Below, one piece after another: positions 1 through 8,117 of a stretch of 53,702 bases of DNA (positions within the stretch are counted from its first letter, which is position 1; every line of letters starts with the position of its first letter). Origin of the DNA: Microbacteriaceae bacterium 3FA27C10 (GTDB lineage Bacteria; Actinomycetota; Actinomycetes; Actinomycetales; Microbacteriaceae); assembly GCA_005502775.1 (NCBI GenBank), contig SCNI01000026.1, positions 1-53,702 of the forward strand, in the 5' to 3' direction. The translations under genes and the position numbers were made by a program. Under the pieces are notes generated by a model. That model did not search any database. It worked only from the letters and a program-made list of their open reading frames with translations, and was not told where the DNA came from.

Positions 1-113
1 CGGTGCACGTGCACCGTCTGCGCTTCCTGGATCATCGCCATGCCGGGCGAGCCGGCCGGGATGTCGGTGCCCTTGTGGAACACGAACACGTTCGACAGGC
101 CGAGGCCGCGGGA
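1..113. repeat. Terminal direct repeat, left copy (circular overlap)
   Basis: These 113 bases are identical to 53590-53702. The reading frame of the VirB4-like gene passes from position 1 into 53589 without interruption, so this is the overlap left when a circular molecule is written linearly. It is not a biological long terminal repeat. Confidence 0.97.
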
Positions 114-1265
114 GAGCTTCTGGTTCGCCCGGGCGAGCTGCGCCGAGGGGCCGGCGGCGATGTGCCAACCCTCTTCGTAGACGCAGTTCGTGGCCCAGCC
201 GCGGTCCTCGCGGAGCCGGCCGAGGAGCCACATGTGCCCAATGGCCATGACCGCCGGCACCGCCGGCCCTTGATCGGGGAGCTGCGAGATATCAAACGCG
301 GTGAGCTTGCCGCGGAGGTCGACGTTATTGGACGTCTCCCCGTCGAGGAGGCCACCGTAGTCCTGCAGCAGCGTGTTGAGGGTGAACCGGACAGAGAGGC
401 CGGCCTGGTGCAGCGCGTCGATCGCCTGCGGTGAGAGGCCGGCGTAGTCGTCCATATCGGCCACCCGCGACAGGTTCGGCAGCACATCCGCCAACGTCGG
501 CGTGCGGCCGTCCTGGTAGCCCGCAACGGTGCGGCGGAGAGCCGCGCGGAGGGCTTCTTCCTCCCACTCGTTCAGGGCCTCATCTTCGCGCGCGAGACGG
601 GCAACGACGTTGAGGAGCTGCATCTGGCCGACCATGCCGGTGCCGCGGCTGATCATCGGGTCCAGGAGATTGAGGCGGGTGCCGGTCCCGTCGACGGCGA
701 ACTTGATCGGCTCGTGCCCGTAGGCGCGGGCCAGCTCGGCGTATTCGCCCTCTCCCCCGCGATCCTTCTTGTCGAACACCACCGCCCGCCGCTTGTTCAG
801 CAGCAGCGGCCGGATCACGTACACGGTCTTCGTCAGCGACGACTTGCCGGAGCCGACGTCACCGATCACGACGACGTTCGGGCTCGACACCAGGCGCGGG
901 GTCGCGTTGTAGGCGGTCACGGGGTCGTGGGCGATCATCGTTCGGGAGAGCACGTCTCGGCCGATCACCACCCCGTTGGTGCCGGTCGGTGCTCCAATGA
1001 TGGCTGTGTTGAGGATCTCGGCCTGCCTCGTCGACGTCGGCGCCCCCGGCAACGCGGGCGCGTAGAAGCCGCGGCGGGCGGCGCCGAGCTTCGTGCGGAG
1101 CCGGGAACCGGGCATCGTCCACGGCACGATCTCGCGCGCCTCGCCGGTGACTTCGTCGACCTGCGCGACCGACTCCACTGGCGGCGCGAACGCGCGCAGC
1201 ACCGGCATCGTGTGCCACACCTTCGAGCTCTTGGATGCGGCCTTCTCGGCGGCGTTTGCGCTCAC
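1..1265 (-). CDS. VirB4/TraE-like conjugation ATPase, N-terminal part (continues at the right end)
   Basis: Start is GTG at 1265, overlapping the stop of the upstream gene. The frame is open to position 1 and continues at 53589-53376, giving 492 residues on the circle. Visible motifs are a Walker A P-loop GDVGSGKSS at about residues 135-143 and an acidic Walker-B-like VYEEGW at about 362-367, followed by a conserved region with HKGTD. VirB4-type ATPases energise assembly of the transfer channel at the inner face of the membrane. The protein is shorter than proteobacterial VirB4 because it is essentially the ATPase domain. The N-terminal function may be supplied by the SCO6880-type protein encoded just upstream. 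It belongs to a tightly packed operon with VirB6/VirB8-like genes upstream and a wall hydrolase downstream. Confidence 0.88.
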   Translation of the reverse strand, partial: MSANAAEKAASKSSKVWHTMPVLRAFAPPVESVAQVDEVTGEAREIVPWTMPGSRLRTKLGAARRGFYAPALPGAPTSTRQAEILNTAIIGAPTGTNGVVIGRDVLSRTMIAHDPVTAYNATPRLVSSPNVVVIGDVGSGKSSLTKTVYVIRPLLLNKRRAVVFDKKDRGGEGEYAELARAYGHEPIKFAVDGTGTRLNLLDPMISRGTGMVGQMQLLNVVARLAREDEALNEWEEEALRAALRRTVAGYQDGRTPTLADVLPNLSRVADMDDYAGLSPQAIDALHQAGLSVRFTLNTLLQDYGGLLDGETSNNVDLRGKLTAFDISQLPDQGPAVPAVMAIGHMWLLGRLREDRGWATNCVYEEGWHIAAGPSAQLARANQKLSRGLGLSNVFVFHKGTDIPAGSPGMAMIQEAQTVHVH

Positions 1266-2911
1266 AGCGCCTCCCTCTCGCTCTTGCCCGCGAGGGCATT
1301 GATGAACCTCGAACCGAACGACGACCGACCCGCGGTCAGGCCTCGACCGATCGGCCACGTGGTGCCAGATGCGGCCGCCTGGTAGGAGTCCTGCCACTCC
1401 AGCCGCTCAATCCCCAGCCCGGTCGCGCACGTCTCCTCCAACGCCCGAGAAGCCCGCATGAGGGCGTCCCGGTCCCGTTCGGAAATCGTCACGTAGCCGA
1501 CCCACGCGCCGCCATGGTGGGGCGAGCCGTGGGCAAGGTCGATTGCACGCCGGCGAGCGGCGGAGAGGTTGGCGCCGGTTTCGTCGTTCTCGACGCGGCC
1601 CTTTTGGGCGTCGTCTAGCCGGTCAGCTCGGTCGCGGGTGACATCCTTCGCGGTCGCGGCTTTCGCCTCGCCCTTGGGCACCAGGTGTAGATGGAACGAC
1701 AGGGTGCGAATGAAGCGGATATCGGAGCCGGTGAGGAGGTCGAGCGCCCAGAGCTGGCCGCGGGCGCCCATCGCCATGTTCTCCGACCGGATCGCCGCGG
1801 TACGGTGCCACCACTCCACGGGCGTGCCCATGATCGGGTCGACGTCGTCGACGATCTGTGCCGAGAACTCGTCATGTGAGGCGACACCGAGGCGGGCCGG
1901 GTCGACGCCCTTGACGAGATCGATCGGTCGGGACGGGTTCTGCTGGTGCAGCATCACCGCTGCCAGCCGCCGCGCGGTCAGCACGTCGACGTGGCCCACC
2001 TTGGCTTCGGTGAGGCCGCGCAGCGTCGAAGCAATCTCCTGCCGCATCAGGCCGCGCCATCCGTCGCGGCCCTCGCCGTACTTCGCGGCCGCGTCGTGGA
2101 ACGCGGCCGTGATCGGCCACGAGACGGTGAAGAAATGGCGCTGCACCATCGCGTCTTCGCTGTTCAGGCGCAGCACGTTCTCGTAGGACCGCACGGCCTC
2201 GGCCGGAGCTTCGGGGTCGAGGGAGCTGAGCACCCAGAACTCCTGCATGGCCGAGTCCGCTGGCAGCACCCGGGTGGTGATCTGCACGTCGCTGACCAGG
2301 TTCATCGGAGTGGCCCTCGAGGCCAGAAACAGGCCGAACGCTTCGGCGGCGCGGCGGAGCTTCGCGGACGACTCGGACCCCGATACCTGCCCGGTGGCGG
2401 TGAACGTGACCGAGAGATACGGCTGTTCCCCGAGCGGGGCGTGCCAGGCAATCCCGGGCTCGTTGTGACCGCACTGCAGCCACCCCATGCCGTCGGCACC
2501 ATCCGGATGGCTCCTCATGACCGTGAGCTGACGGGCCGCCTCCCACTTCTCAGTACGGCTACGCGCCTGCGCGGCGGCCTGCTCGCGCTGGTCCCACTCG
2601 GCAACCTCAAAGGGCTCGAACGCATCCGTTCCGCTCTTCACCCGGGACCGCCACCGCGCCCGGCGAGTGCGCCGGTCGAGGATCGAGCCGCGGTGCGTGC
2701 GCTGGGTCAGGAAGAACACCACCAGGCCCACGCCAAGCCCTAGCGCGAGGCCCCAGATGCCGAAGATCGGGGTGAACACGAGCATGGCCAGGAACGCCCC
2801 GACGAGGCCCACGATGCGGGTCCTGGAGACGGTCCCGCCGAAGAACGAACGATGCCCGCTCTCACCGCCGATGTGCCGAGCGGCGTCGCTATGCAGTTGC
2901 TCCGTGGTCAC
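1262..2911 (-). CDS. SCO6880-family (PrgI-like) type IV secretion membrane protein
   Basis: 549 residues. A hydrophobic segment at about residues 33-68 forms two closely spaced membrane helices, followed by a long cytoplasmic region rich in Arg/Glu. This arrangement matches the SCO6880 family found with VirB4-like ATPases in actinobacterial conjugative elements, where the protein is thought to act as the membrane-anchored N-terminal partner of VirB4. The gene overlaps the VirB6-like gene upstream and the VirB4-like gene downstream by 4 bases (ATGA/GTGA type), indicating translational coupling. No enzymatic motif is evident. Family assignment is by overall pattern and context. Confidence 0.8.
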   Translation of the reverse strand: MTTEQLHSDAARHIGGESGHRSFFGGTVSRTRIVGLVGAFLAMLVFTPIFGIWGLALGLGVGLVVFFLTQRTHRGSILDRRTRRARWRSRVKSGTDAFEPFEVAEWDQREQAAAQARSRTEKWEAARQLTVMRSHPDGADGMGWLQCGHNEPGIAWHAPLGEQPYLSVTFTATGQVSGSESSAKLRRAAEAFGLFLASRATPMNLVSDVQITTRVLPADSAMQEFWVLSSLDPEAPAEAVRSYENVLRLNSEDAMVQRHFFTVSWPITAAFHDAAAKYGEGRDGWRGLMRQEIASTLRGLTEAKVGHVDVLTARRLAAVMLHQQNPSRPIDLVKGVDPARLGVASHDEFSAQIVDDVDPIMGTPVEWWHRTAAIRSENMAMGARGQLWALDLLTGSDIRFIRTLSFHLHLVPKGEAKAATAKDVTRDRADRLDDAQKGRVENDETGANLSAARRRAIDLAHGSPHHGGAWVGYVTISERDRDALMRASRALEETCATGLGIERLEWQDSYQAAASGTTWPIGRGLTAGRSSFGSRFINALAGKSEREAL

Positions 2912-4320
2912 TGGCCCGCTCCCTCGTCATCCATCGTGTCCAGCGACTGCTGCGCGGCCGCGTCGGTGTACTCGACCGCCTTCTCCCCGACCTTCGCGCC
3001 CGCCGCGATCGCGCCAGCCGCCACCAGGGTAGGAACACCGATCACGGCACCGACGCCGGTCGCGGACTCCCCCGCCCCGGCCGCTGCGGTTCCCGCCGCG
3101 ATGCCCTCGCCGGCTCCGGCCATGCCTGCTGCTGCACCGGACGCGCCGGCCCCTGCGCTCGACGCCGAGGCTGCTCCGGCGGTCGCACGGGCACCGCTCG
3201 TGGCTCCCGCACCGGCTCCGGTAGCTCGCTCCGCGGCAGCCGCCCCAAGGCCACCACCGCCGGAACCCACTGGCACAAGTTCACCCAGGTCGCCCGAGCT
3301 CGATTGTGACGAGGTCGTGGGAGAGCTGTGCTGCGTGACTTCCGGGTGCTGCTTCTCGGTGTGCTCGGTCATGCTTTTCGACCCCCAGGAGCCGGGGTCT
3401 TTGCCCGCCCCGTTGCTGCCTCCCGTGCCCATCGGGATCACGGGCGCGAAGCTCTTCAACAGCAGCGGCGAGAACGCTGCGATGAACAGCGCGATCACGG
3501 CGACGATGAGGCCGACGAGCGATTGCAGGGAGGCGTTGTTGCCGAAGGTGTTCACGCTCGACCCCATCATCTGGAACGCCACCCCGAGGAGCAGGAACAG
3601 TAGCGGGTGGGCGGCGAGGATGCCGACCCAGAGGCCAATGACGCGCATGCCGAACTTTCGGTGGTTCTCGTCGATGATCCACACGATGCCCAGAGGCACG
3701 ATGACGCCCATGAAGTACAGGGCGACGAGCTGCACGATCAGGATGCACAGCACCAGCAGCAACCCGATGAGCATCAGAATCATCAAGATCGCGGCGACGG
3801 GCACTCCCCCAGCCATACCGACCGGGTCGGCCTCGTCGAGCATGGTCTGGAACCCGCTGATCGTATCGTCGATGCTGCCAGTGATGCCCCAGCTCATGAA
3901 CACGCTCGACAACGAGTGGAAGAAGTTCACCAGCAGCAAGCCGATCAGCGGACCGAACATCGCCCCGCCGAGGAACAACGGCGTGTAGAGGCCTAGGGAT
4001 TCGGCCAGGGCTCGACCGGACTGGTGACCGCGCGCGGTCCGGACGAGCTGCATGAGGAGGACGACGATCATGACGAGAATCGCTGTCGCGAACGAGATCG
4101 CGTAGGCGCTGAGGAACCAGTCGACGGACAGATCGGGCAGCGTTGCCGAGGTCAGCGCCGGCAGGAGGTCGTTGGCGAGGCTCTTCGATGCGTCTCGCAT
4201 CGCCTCAAACGTCTTGCCCCACGGGTCTTGGAGGAACCCGAGCACCTGGCCGCCGCCGTTGATGATGTCGCCAATTCCATCCGAGGCGCACTCGAACGGA
4301 TTGCTGCACCCGGGGTTCAT
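2908..4320 (-). CDS. VirB6/TrbL-like polytopic conjugal transfer protein
   Basis: 470 residues from ATG 4320, which overlaps the stop of the upstream VirB8-like gene (TGATG). Longer in-frame starts would lie inside that gene and are unlikely. The N-terminal 300 residues contain about six to eight membrane helices separated by short loops, as in VirB6/TrbL channel subunits. The last 170 residues are low-complexity Ala/Gly/Ser with no predicted fold. A long Ala/Gly-rich cytoplasmic tail is common in actinobacterial VirB6-like proteins. It probably forms the inner-membrane part of the transfer channel. Confidence 0.82.
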   Translation of the reverse strand: MNPGCSNPFECASDGIGDIINGGGQVLGFLQDPWGKTFEAMRDASKSLANDLLPALTSATLPDLSVDWFLSAYAISFATAILVMIVVLLMQLVRTARGHQSGRALAESLGLYTPLFLGGAMFGPLIGLLLVNFFHSLSSVFMSWGITGSIDDTISGFQTMLDEADPVGMAGGVPVAAILMILMLIGLLLVLCILIVQLVALYFMGVIVPLGIVWIIDENHRKFGMRVIGLWVGILAAHPLLFLLLGVAFQMMGSSVNTFGNNASLQSLVGLIVAVIALFIAAFSPLLLKSFAPVIPMGTGGSNGAGKDPGSWGSKSMTEHTEKQHPEVTQHSSPTTSSQSSSGDLGELVPVGSGGGGLGAAAAERATGAGAGATSGARATAGAASASSAGAGASGAAAGMAGAGEGIAAGTAAAGAGESATGVGAVIGVPTLVAAGAIAAGAKVGEKAVEYTDAAAQQSLDTMDDEGAGQ

Positions 4321-5006
4321 CAGCACCCTCCTGTGAAGGTCGTTCCGATCGCGTAGAGGTCTTGGGTAGTGCGGGAGAGCGAGCCGCTTTCGAGCTTCCA
4401 CGCGCCGTCCTGCCAGACAAGCACGAAGGTCGATGCAGAGCGAAGCTGCGGGCTCAGCTCTCCGTCAATCACGTAACCTGACCCGACTGAAACCTCGGTC
4501 CTGTCGGGCTCAGCGGATTCGACATGCCAGACCCCGGGCACGGTCGAAAGGTAGAACGGTGTCCCATCGGGAACCACACCTCTTGATGGATTCGGGTTGG
4601 CAGCCGCGGCCGCACTGAGGTTGGCGAATCCCGGTGTCGCCGACGAGGCGATCACTGACTCTCCCACCTGGTTCGCCTCATCGGCCCCCGGCCCCGGATA
4701 GCGGAACGTCCAGCGGACCATCGCGGCGGCCACTTCTACGGCGCCGTTGGTGGTGTGAGGCGCAGCTTCTTGTGCCGCAAGGAGCATCGCGGCGTCTCGC
4801 CCCGGTCCGCCGAGGCATCCCGTGGGTGCCTGGTCGGTCACGACGGTGGTGCTCGGTGTCGGGGTAGGCGCTGGCGCCGCGTCGACCTGGTTGCTCGAGG
4901 CGGGGCGGAGGGTGACCACGAGCACGACGACTGCTGCCGCGATCACGGCGACTCCGGCGATGAACCAAGGCCAGATGCGGCGCGGTGGGCGCGCTTCAGC
5001 TCGCAT
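4320..5006 (-). CDS. VirB8/TcpC-like membrane-anchored transfer protein
   Basis: 228 residues. There is a short positively charged N-terminus, one membrane helix at about residues 12-33, a Pro/Thr-rich linker at about 43-55, and an extracytoplasmic domain of about 165 residues. The single-helix anchor, outward domain and position before a VirB6-like gene match VirB8/TcpC proteins (NTF2-like fold), which bridge channel components outside the membrane. Two cysteines (about residue 64 and the C-terminal Cys228) could form a disulfide. Homology is inferred from topology and context. Confidence 0.65.
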   Translation of the reverse strand: MRAEARPPRRIWPWFIAGVAVIAAAVVVLVVTLRPASSNQVDAAPAPTPTPSTTVVTDQAPTGCLGGPGRDAAMLLAAQEAAPHTTNGAVEVAAAMVRWTFRYPGPGADEANQVGESVIASSATPGFANLSAAAAANPNPSRGVVPDGTPFYLSTVPGVWHVESAEPDRTEVSVGSGYVIDGELSPQLRSASTFVLVWQDGAWKLESGSLSRTTQDLYAIGTTFTGGC

Positions 5007-5009
5007 GGA

Positions 5010-5321
5010 TTAGCTCCCGAAGACGGCCAGGATCGCGCCGACAATGACCGCGAGGGCGGCGAGAAGGCCGAGGGAGATTCCAGACACGAGTGCGCGGGTA
5101 CGGCTGGTCTTGTACTCCATCGGATTGTTGCCGGCGGATGCGGTCGCCATCGAGGCGACGTTGACGATGAGGAACACAATCGCGGCGACGATCGCGAGTC
5201 CCCACAGGCCGGCGAGGAGTTTTTGCCAGAGGGCGGTGAACTCGGTGCCGAAGATCGCGAAGTCCGGGATGATGCCGTCGATCGGGTTGTCGATCGCCAG
5301 CACGCGGGTGGTGAGGCTCAT
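5010..5321 (-). CDS. Small two-helix membrane protein, VirB2/pilin-like
   Basis: 103 residues with a short polar N-terminus, a first membrane helix at about 39-58 and a second at about 78-100. Size, topology and position between the MinD-like ATPase and VirB8-like genes resemble VirB2/TrbC-type subunits or small channel proteins of Gram-positive secretion systems. It lacks a clear cleavable signal peptide, so a processed pilin is not certain. The gene lies 3 bases upstream of the VirB8-like start. Confidence 0.55.
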   Translation of the reverse strand: MSLTTRVLAIDNPIDGIIPDFAIFGTEFTALWQKLLAGLWGLAIVAAIVFLIVNVASMATASAGNNPMEYKTSRTRALVSGISLGLLAALAVIVGAILAVFGS

Positions 5322-5338
5322 GGTTGTCTCCTTCTGGC

Positions 5339-6532
5339 TTACTTGGTGTTCTTCTGGATGGTGTGGACGACCGCGGCCGCGGCCGCGGTGAACGCCGCCC
5401 GGGTGGCCGGCGATACCTTGCCGAGGGTGATCTGGCCGCGTTCGGCGATGTGGGGGTCGTAGGGGATGGTGAACACTCCCCCGACGTCGGCGCGGGCGAT
5501 GATGTTGTCGAGCCGGGCGACGAGCTGCGGGTTCTCGGGGCGCCCGTCGACGAGTCGCACGATGATCGCCGTGTTCGCGAGCTGCGCACCCTTCGGACTT
5601 TCCGACCGCAGCCGATCGAGCATGGCCACTGCCTCCAGCACAACGTCGGCCGAGTTCAGCACCGGCACCACGAGCGCATCCGTCGTCTCGATCGCGCCCG
5701 CGAATGCCGAGCTGGTGGGCTGGTTGCCGGAGTCCATGACGCGGATCGCGTAGAACTCATCGATCACCCGGGCTGCTGACACGACGTCGTCGTGGGTCAG
5801 AGGCGCCCGGTTCCCGACGGAGCCGATTATGGAGGCGTAGCTGGTCTGTGGGGCGGTGTAGCCGGCGAGCTGGCCGGCGCTGCGGATGCTTCCCGCGTCG
5901 CGCACCAGCTCGGCCACGCCGCGTGAGGGGTTCCCTTCGGCGCGGAAGGAGAGCGTGCCGCGATCGTCGGAGACTTCGAGCACCGCTACCGATCCTCCAC
6001 GGATCGTGGCGAGCAGGCCGCCGAGCACAATCGACGTCGGGGTCTTCCCGCTCGAGCCCTTTGGGTTCGCGACGAGCACGCCCACCGCCTCGGTGCCGAC
6101 AAACTGTCGGATCACCGTCTCCCATCCGGCGAGCTGCGCGGCCGCCTGGAGCTGCTGCTTCTCCGACTCCCCCGGTTCCATCTTCATTCCGAGTCGGCTC
6201 ATCAGTCCGCGCCACCCCTGCGTCGCTGTGGGTGCCTTCTCGATCGTGCTGATGACCGCCAGGTCGTCGAGCGGTTCCGGCGCGAGCTCCGCTTGGAACT
6301 CGGCATCGGTGATCGGCGCTGCGTGAGCACCGACGGCCCGTCCGGGCTCCTCGTTCGCCTCGACCGCGGTCACGACGTCGGCAGGCAGTGCGGCCGGCGC
6401 GATCTCCGTGGCCACTCCCCCGCCCACGGCTCGGAGGGCGGCCGGCGGGGCGGCATCCTCGACGTAGCCGGCGGCTTGATACGCCCCCGAGAAATGGGAT
6501 GTGCGCGACTCATCGACAGGTTCTGAACTCAT
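5339..6532 (-). CDS. MinD/ParA-like ATPase heading the conjugation operon
   Basis: 397 residues from ATG 6532, which has a GGGAG ribosome-binding site upstream (6542-6546); an ATG 21 bases earlier is less well placed. The first 145 residues are low-complexity acidic/Ala-rich. The deviant P-loop PKGSSGKTPTS (about residues 157-167) has the signature lysine of the MinD/ParA/SIMIBI class, with Pro replacing the usual second Thr. Such ATPases lead transfer operons of actinobacterial conjugative elements and may position the channel. It is distinct from the plasmid's partition ParA at 8117-8776. Confidence 0.72.
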   Translation of the reverse strand: MSSEPVDESRTSHFSGAYQAAGYVEDAAPPAALRAVGGGVATEIAPAALPADVVTAVEANEEPGRAVGAHAAPITDAEFQAELAPEPLDDLAVISTIEKAPTATQGWRGLMSRLGMKMEPGESEKQQLQAAAQLAGWETVIRQFVGTEAVGVLVANPKGSSGKTPTSIVLGGLLATIRGGSVAVLEVSDDRGTLSFRAEGNPSRGVAELVRDAGSIRSAGQLAGYTAPQTSYASIIGSVGNRAPLTHDDVVSAARVIDEFYAIRVMDSGNQPTSSAFAGAIETTDALVVPVLNSADVVLEAVAMLDRLRSESPKGAQLANTAIIVRLVDGRPENPQLVARLDNIIARADVGGVFTIPYDPHIAERGQITLGKVSPATRAAFTAAAAAVVHTIQKNTK

Positions 6533-6816
6533 CTTTGGGACTCCCAGTCTCATTTGTGTGCATGAAAGTTGTAGCCGACCGAAAAGGCTGGCCCGCTACC
6601 GGTGCATTCTCGTGGCTCGCAGCGTTTTGCCCGATCATCAGCTTGACGCTCCCTGATTCCCGCCTGCACGCCACCGATGCGCGGAATTGAGACGATGTGA
6701 GCCATCATGCCCATACGCTCTTACCCCCCGAAGTGGTGACTTCTGACTAGGTTATGCCTAACTTGGGACATTAGACCGGAATTCCTTAGCTTGCAATTGG
6801 ATTACAAGGTAGGTGT
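6533..6816. promoter_or_regulatory. Divergent promoter region: transfer operon (-) and regulator (+)
   Basis: No convincing gene lies here. The stretch 6740-6816 is markedly AT-richer than its surroundings and holds imperfect dyads (AGGTTATGCCTAAC near 6751; CTTG...CAAG near 6790-6808). It is the only intergenic gap upstream of the conjugation operon and lies next to a winged-helix regulator, so it probably carries both promoters and an operator. Exact -35/-10 boxes cannot be assigned safely. Confidence 0.45.
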
Positions 6817-6825
6817 TTGATCCTG

Positions 6826-7206
6826 ATGACCGCCGCAACGCCCGACCTTTCGGGCCACACGACGACGCTCCGAGAGCGGGGGCACAATGGAGCCATGCCG
6901 AGCCGTCGCGACCCGACCGACATGCCTGAGCGAGCCGAGGTGGCCTATCGCTCCATTTCGGGCAGCTCGCGCATGATGACGCTGCGCTTCCTGCTCGACC
7001 ACCCCAAGTCGACGGTGGCCGCAATCGCTGACGCCACCGGCGTGAGCCCCGCATCAGCGCGCGTCTCTCTCACCGACCTCGAAGAAGCCGGCTACGTCAC
7101 CGCTGACGTCGAAGGCCAGCGCAACGGGCGCACCGTCCGCTACTCCGCCGATCGCGGAAAATTCGTCGACGACCTGAGCTTGCTCTGGTCCTGGATGGTT
7201 CGCTGA
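6826..7206 (+). CDS. Winged-helix (MarR/ArsR-like) transcriptional regulator
   Basis: 126 residues if translation starts at ATG 6826; TTG 6817 or ATG 6895 are alternatives. The folded part begins near 'PERAEVAYRSISG'. A helix-turn-helix at about residues 63-85 (TVAAIADATGVSPASARVSL) is followed by a wing containing GQRNGRTVRYS. No metal-binding cysteines are present. Lying divergent to the transfer operon, it is a natural candidate for its repressor. The palindrome GTTGACACCTAGGTGTCAAC, found in variants at 7225, 17925 and 52271, is a candidate operator; this link is inference. Confidence 0.68.
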   Translation: MTAATPDLSGHTTTLRERGHNGAMPSRRDPTDMPERAEVAYRSISGSSRMMTLRFLLDHPKSTVAAIADATGVSPASARVSLTDLEEAGYVTADVEGQRNGRTVRYSADRGKFVDDLSLLWSWMVR

Positions 7207-7214
7207 CTCCGTCA

Positions 7215-7244
7215 GCTCGAGCTGATTGACACCTAGGCGTCAAC
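7215..7244. promoter_or_regulatory. Palindromic site A (GCTCGAGC + TTGACACCTAGGCGTCAA)
   Basis: One of three related sites (others at 17925-17953 and 52261-52290). The core ATTGACACCTAGGCGTCAAC is a near-perfect 20-bp dyad. The octamer GCTCGAGC precedes it by 2 bases, as at 52261. The core includes TTGACA, the -35 consensus, so a bound repressor could occlude a promoter. A recombination or transfer site is the alternative. Confidence 0.6.
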
Positions 7245-7252
7245 GCCCCTCC

Positions 7253-7418
7253 CCCGCTGCGCGGGCGTTACAGCGCCAAGACCGGCCGCCACATCGTAGT
7301 TCGCTCCCGGCGCTCCGTTCCGGAGTTCTCGAACGCGCCCCTGGCGGGGCTTACTTCGCCCGAGAACTCCGGCACTGCGCACCTCCCGCTCACCATCGAT
7401 GCTCTTGCCGGTTTTGGC
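7253..7418 (+). ncRNA. Structured leader element, copy 1 (upstream of redoxin gene)
   Basis: P0 hairpin CCCGC-TGC-GCGGG is at 7253-7265. The outer stem P1 pairs 7273-7286 (GCGCCAAGACCGGC) with 7407-7418 (GCCGGTTTTGGC). Inside, P2 pairs 7320-7331 perfectly with 7361-7372 (CCGGAGTTCTCG/CGAGAACTCCGG) and encloses P3, GCCCC-TGGC-GGGGC at 7337-7350. Conserved unpaired blocks are ATCGTAGTTCGCTCC (7293-7307) and TTACTTCGCCC (7351-7361). The start codon of the redoxin gene is 29 bases downstream. Three other copies keep the same pairing with different bases. Whether it acts as RNA or folded single-stranded DNA is not known. Confidence 0.75.
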
Positions 7419-7446
7419 ACTTCAAAACGTCTGGGAGGAACAGATC

Positions 7447-7674
7447 ATGGTCACCGTCTATGGCCGAAGCAACTGCCCACAATGCACCGCCACCACGCGA
7501 ACCCTCGAGATCAAGGATGTCGACCACGTCTACCTCGACGTGGAGCAATACCCCGATGCCAACGACTTCCTGCGCTCGCTTGGACACCAGCAGCTCCCCG
7601 TCGTCATCGCCGGTCCGACCCACTGGTCAGGCTTCCGCCCCGACCTCATCGTGGCGCTGGCGCGAGGCAACTGA
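7447..7674 (+). CDS. NrdH-like glutaredoxin/redoxin 1
   Basis: 75 residues from ATG 7447, chosen because a strong Shine-Dalgarno GGGAGGA lies at 7433-7439. The redox site is C-P-Q-C at about residues 11-14, and the C-terminus WSGFRPDLI matches the NrdH signature. NrdH proteins donate electrons to class Ib ribonucleotide reductase or act as general dithiol reductants. No nrdI/E/F genes accompany it here, so it must work with host partners. It directly follows structured element copy 1. A second, diverged NrdH-like gene lies at 51535-51771 behind copy 4. Confidence 0.85.
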   Translation: MVTVYGRSNCPQCTATTRTLEIKDVDHVYLDVEQYPDANDFLRSLGHQQLPVVIAGPTHWSGFRPDLIVALARGN

Positions 7675-7682
7675 ACCTCGAA

Positions 7683-8117
7683 TCACGTGGCAACTCTGTG
7701 AGTTACAGAGTTTGTGAGTTCGTCCTCTGTGGTGCCCTCAAGAGAATCGATATTCGCTAGAAGTAGGTCGATCGCTATGCGGATGAGGGTGTTCTCGGTG
7801 ATGCGCTCTCCACCGGTGCCCTTTGCACGATTCAGGCGCCGCGCGTGCATGGTCAGGTTTGCGTACTGGTCCTCTCGCAGCCGCGCTTCTTTTCGTTCGA
7901 GCTGGCTGTAGTGGGAGTGCCCTTGCGGCGCTGAGAGCTTGGAGCTGGCTCGCTTGGGCGCCTTGGGCGCCTTGGTCGCCTCCTTGTTTGCGGGCGCGGG
8001 ACGCTTCGTAATTGCAACCTTGGGAGCTTGTTCGCCGGCGGCCTTCGGCTGCGCCTGCACTTGCGAAATCGGCTCCGGGAGTCGCCCGAGCATTGTGCTC
8101 AGATCTGCGCGTGCCAT
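7683..8117 (-). CDS. Small partition partner (ParB-equivalent DNA-binding protein)
   Basis: 144 residues from ATG 8117, which overlaps the parA stop (TGATG). The N-terminal 60 residues are basic and Ala/Pro/Lys-rich. The C-terminal part (about 90-130, 'ITENTLIRIAIDLLLANID') has the pattern of a ribbon-helix-helix or small helical DNA-binding domain. A basic small protein coupled to parA and flanked by repeats matches the centromere-binding protein of a type Ib partition operon. It likely binds the GTTACAGAGT-like repeats upstream of parA and autoregulates. No sequence family is recognised with certainty. Confidence 0.68.
   Translation of the reverse strand: MARADLSTMLGRLPEPISQVQAQPKAAGEQAPKVAITKRPAPANKEATKAPKAPKRASSKLSAPQGHSHYSQLERKEARLREDQYANLTMHARRLNRAKGTGGERITENTLIRIAIDLLLANIDSLEGTTEDELTNSVTHRVAT
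7692..7712. repeat. Inverted repeat AACTCTGT...ACAGAGTT
   Basis: A perfect 8-bp dyad with a 5-bp spacer, inside the 3' end of the partition-partner gene. The half-site matches the repeats upstream of parA (for example ACAGAGT near 8811 and AACTCTGT near 8869), so it is probably another binding site of the same protein, flanking the par operon on its other side. Confidence 0.6.

Noticed and set aside
1-113. Exact terminal direct repeat as a transposon or phage end
   Set aside because: It lies inside one gene whose frame continues across the join, so it is overlap from linearising a circle.
2852-3988. Plus-strand frame rich in Pro/Ala opposite the VirB6-like gene
   Set aside because: It is the complement of the Ala/Gly tail and membrane helices of a well-supported gene.
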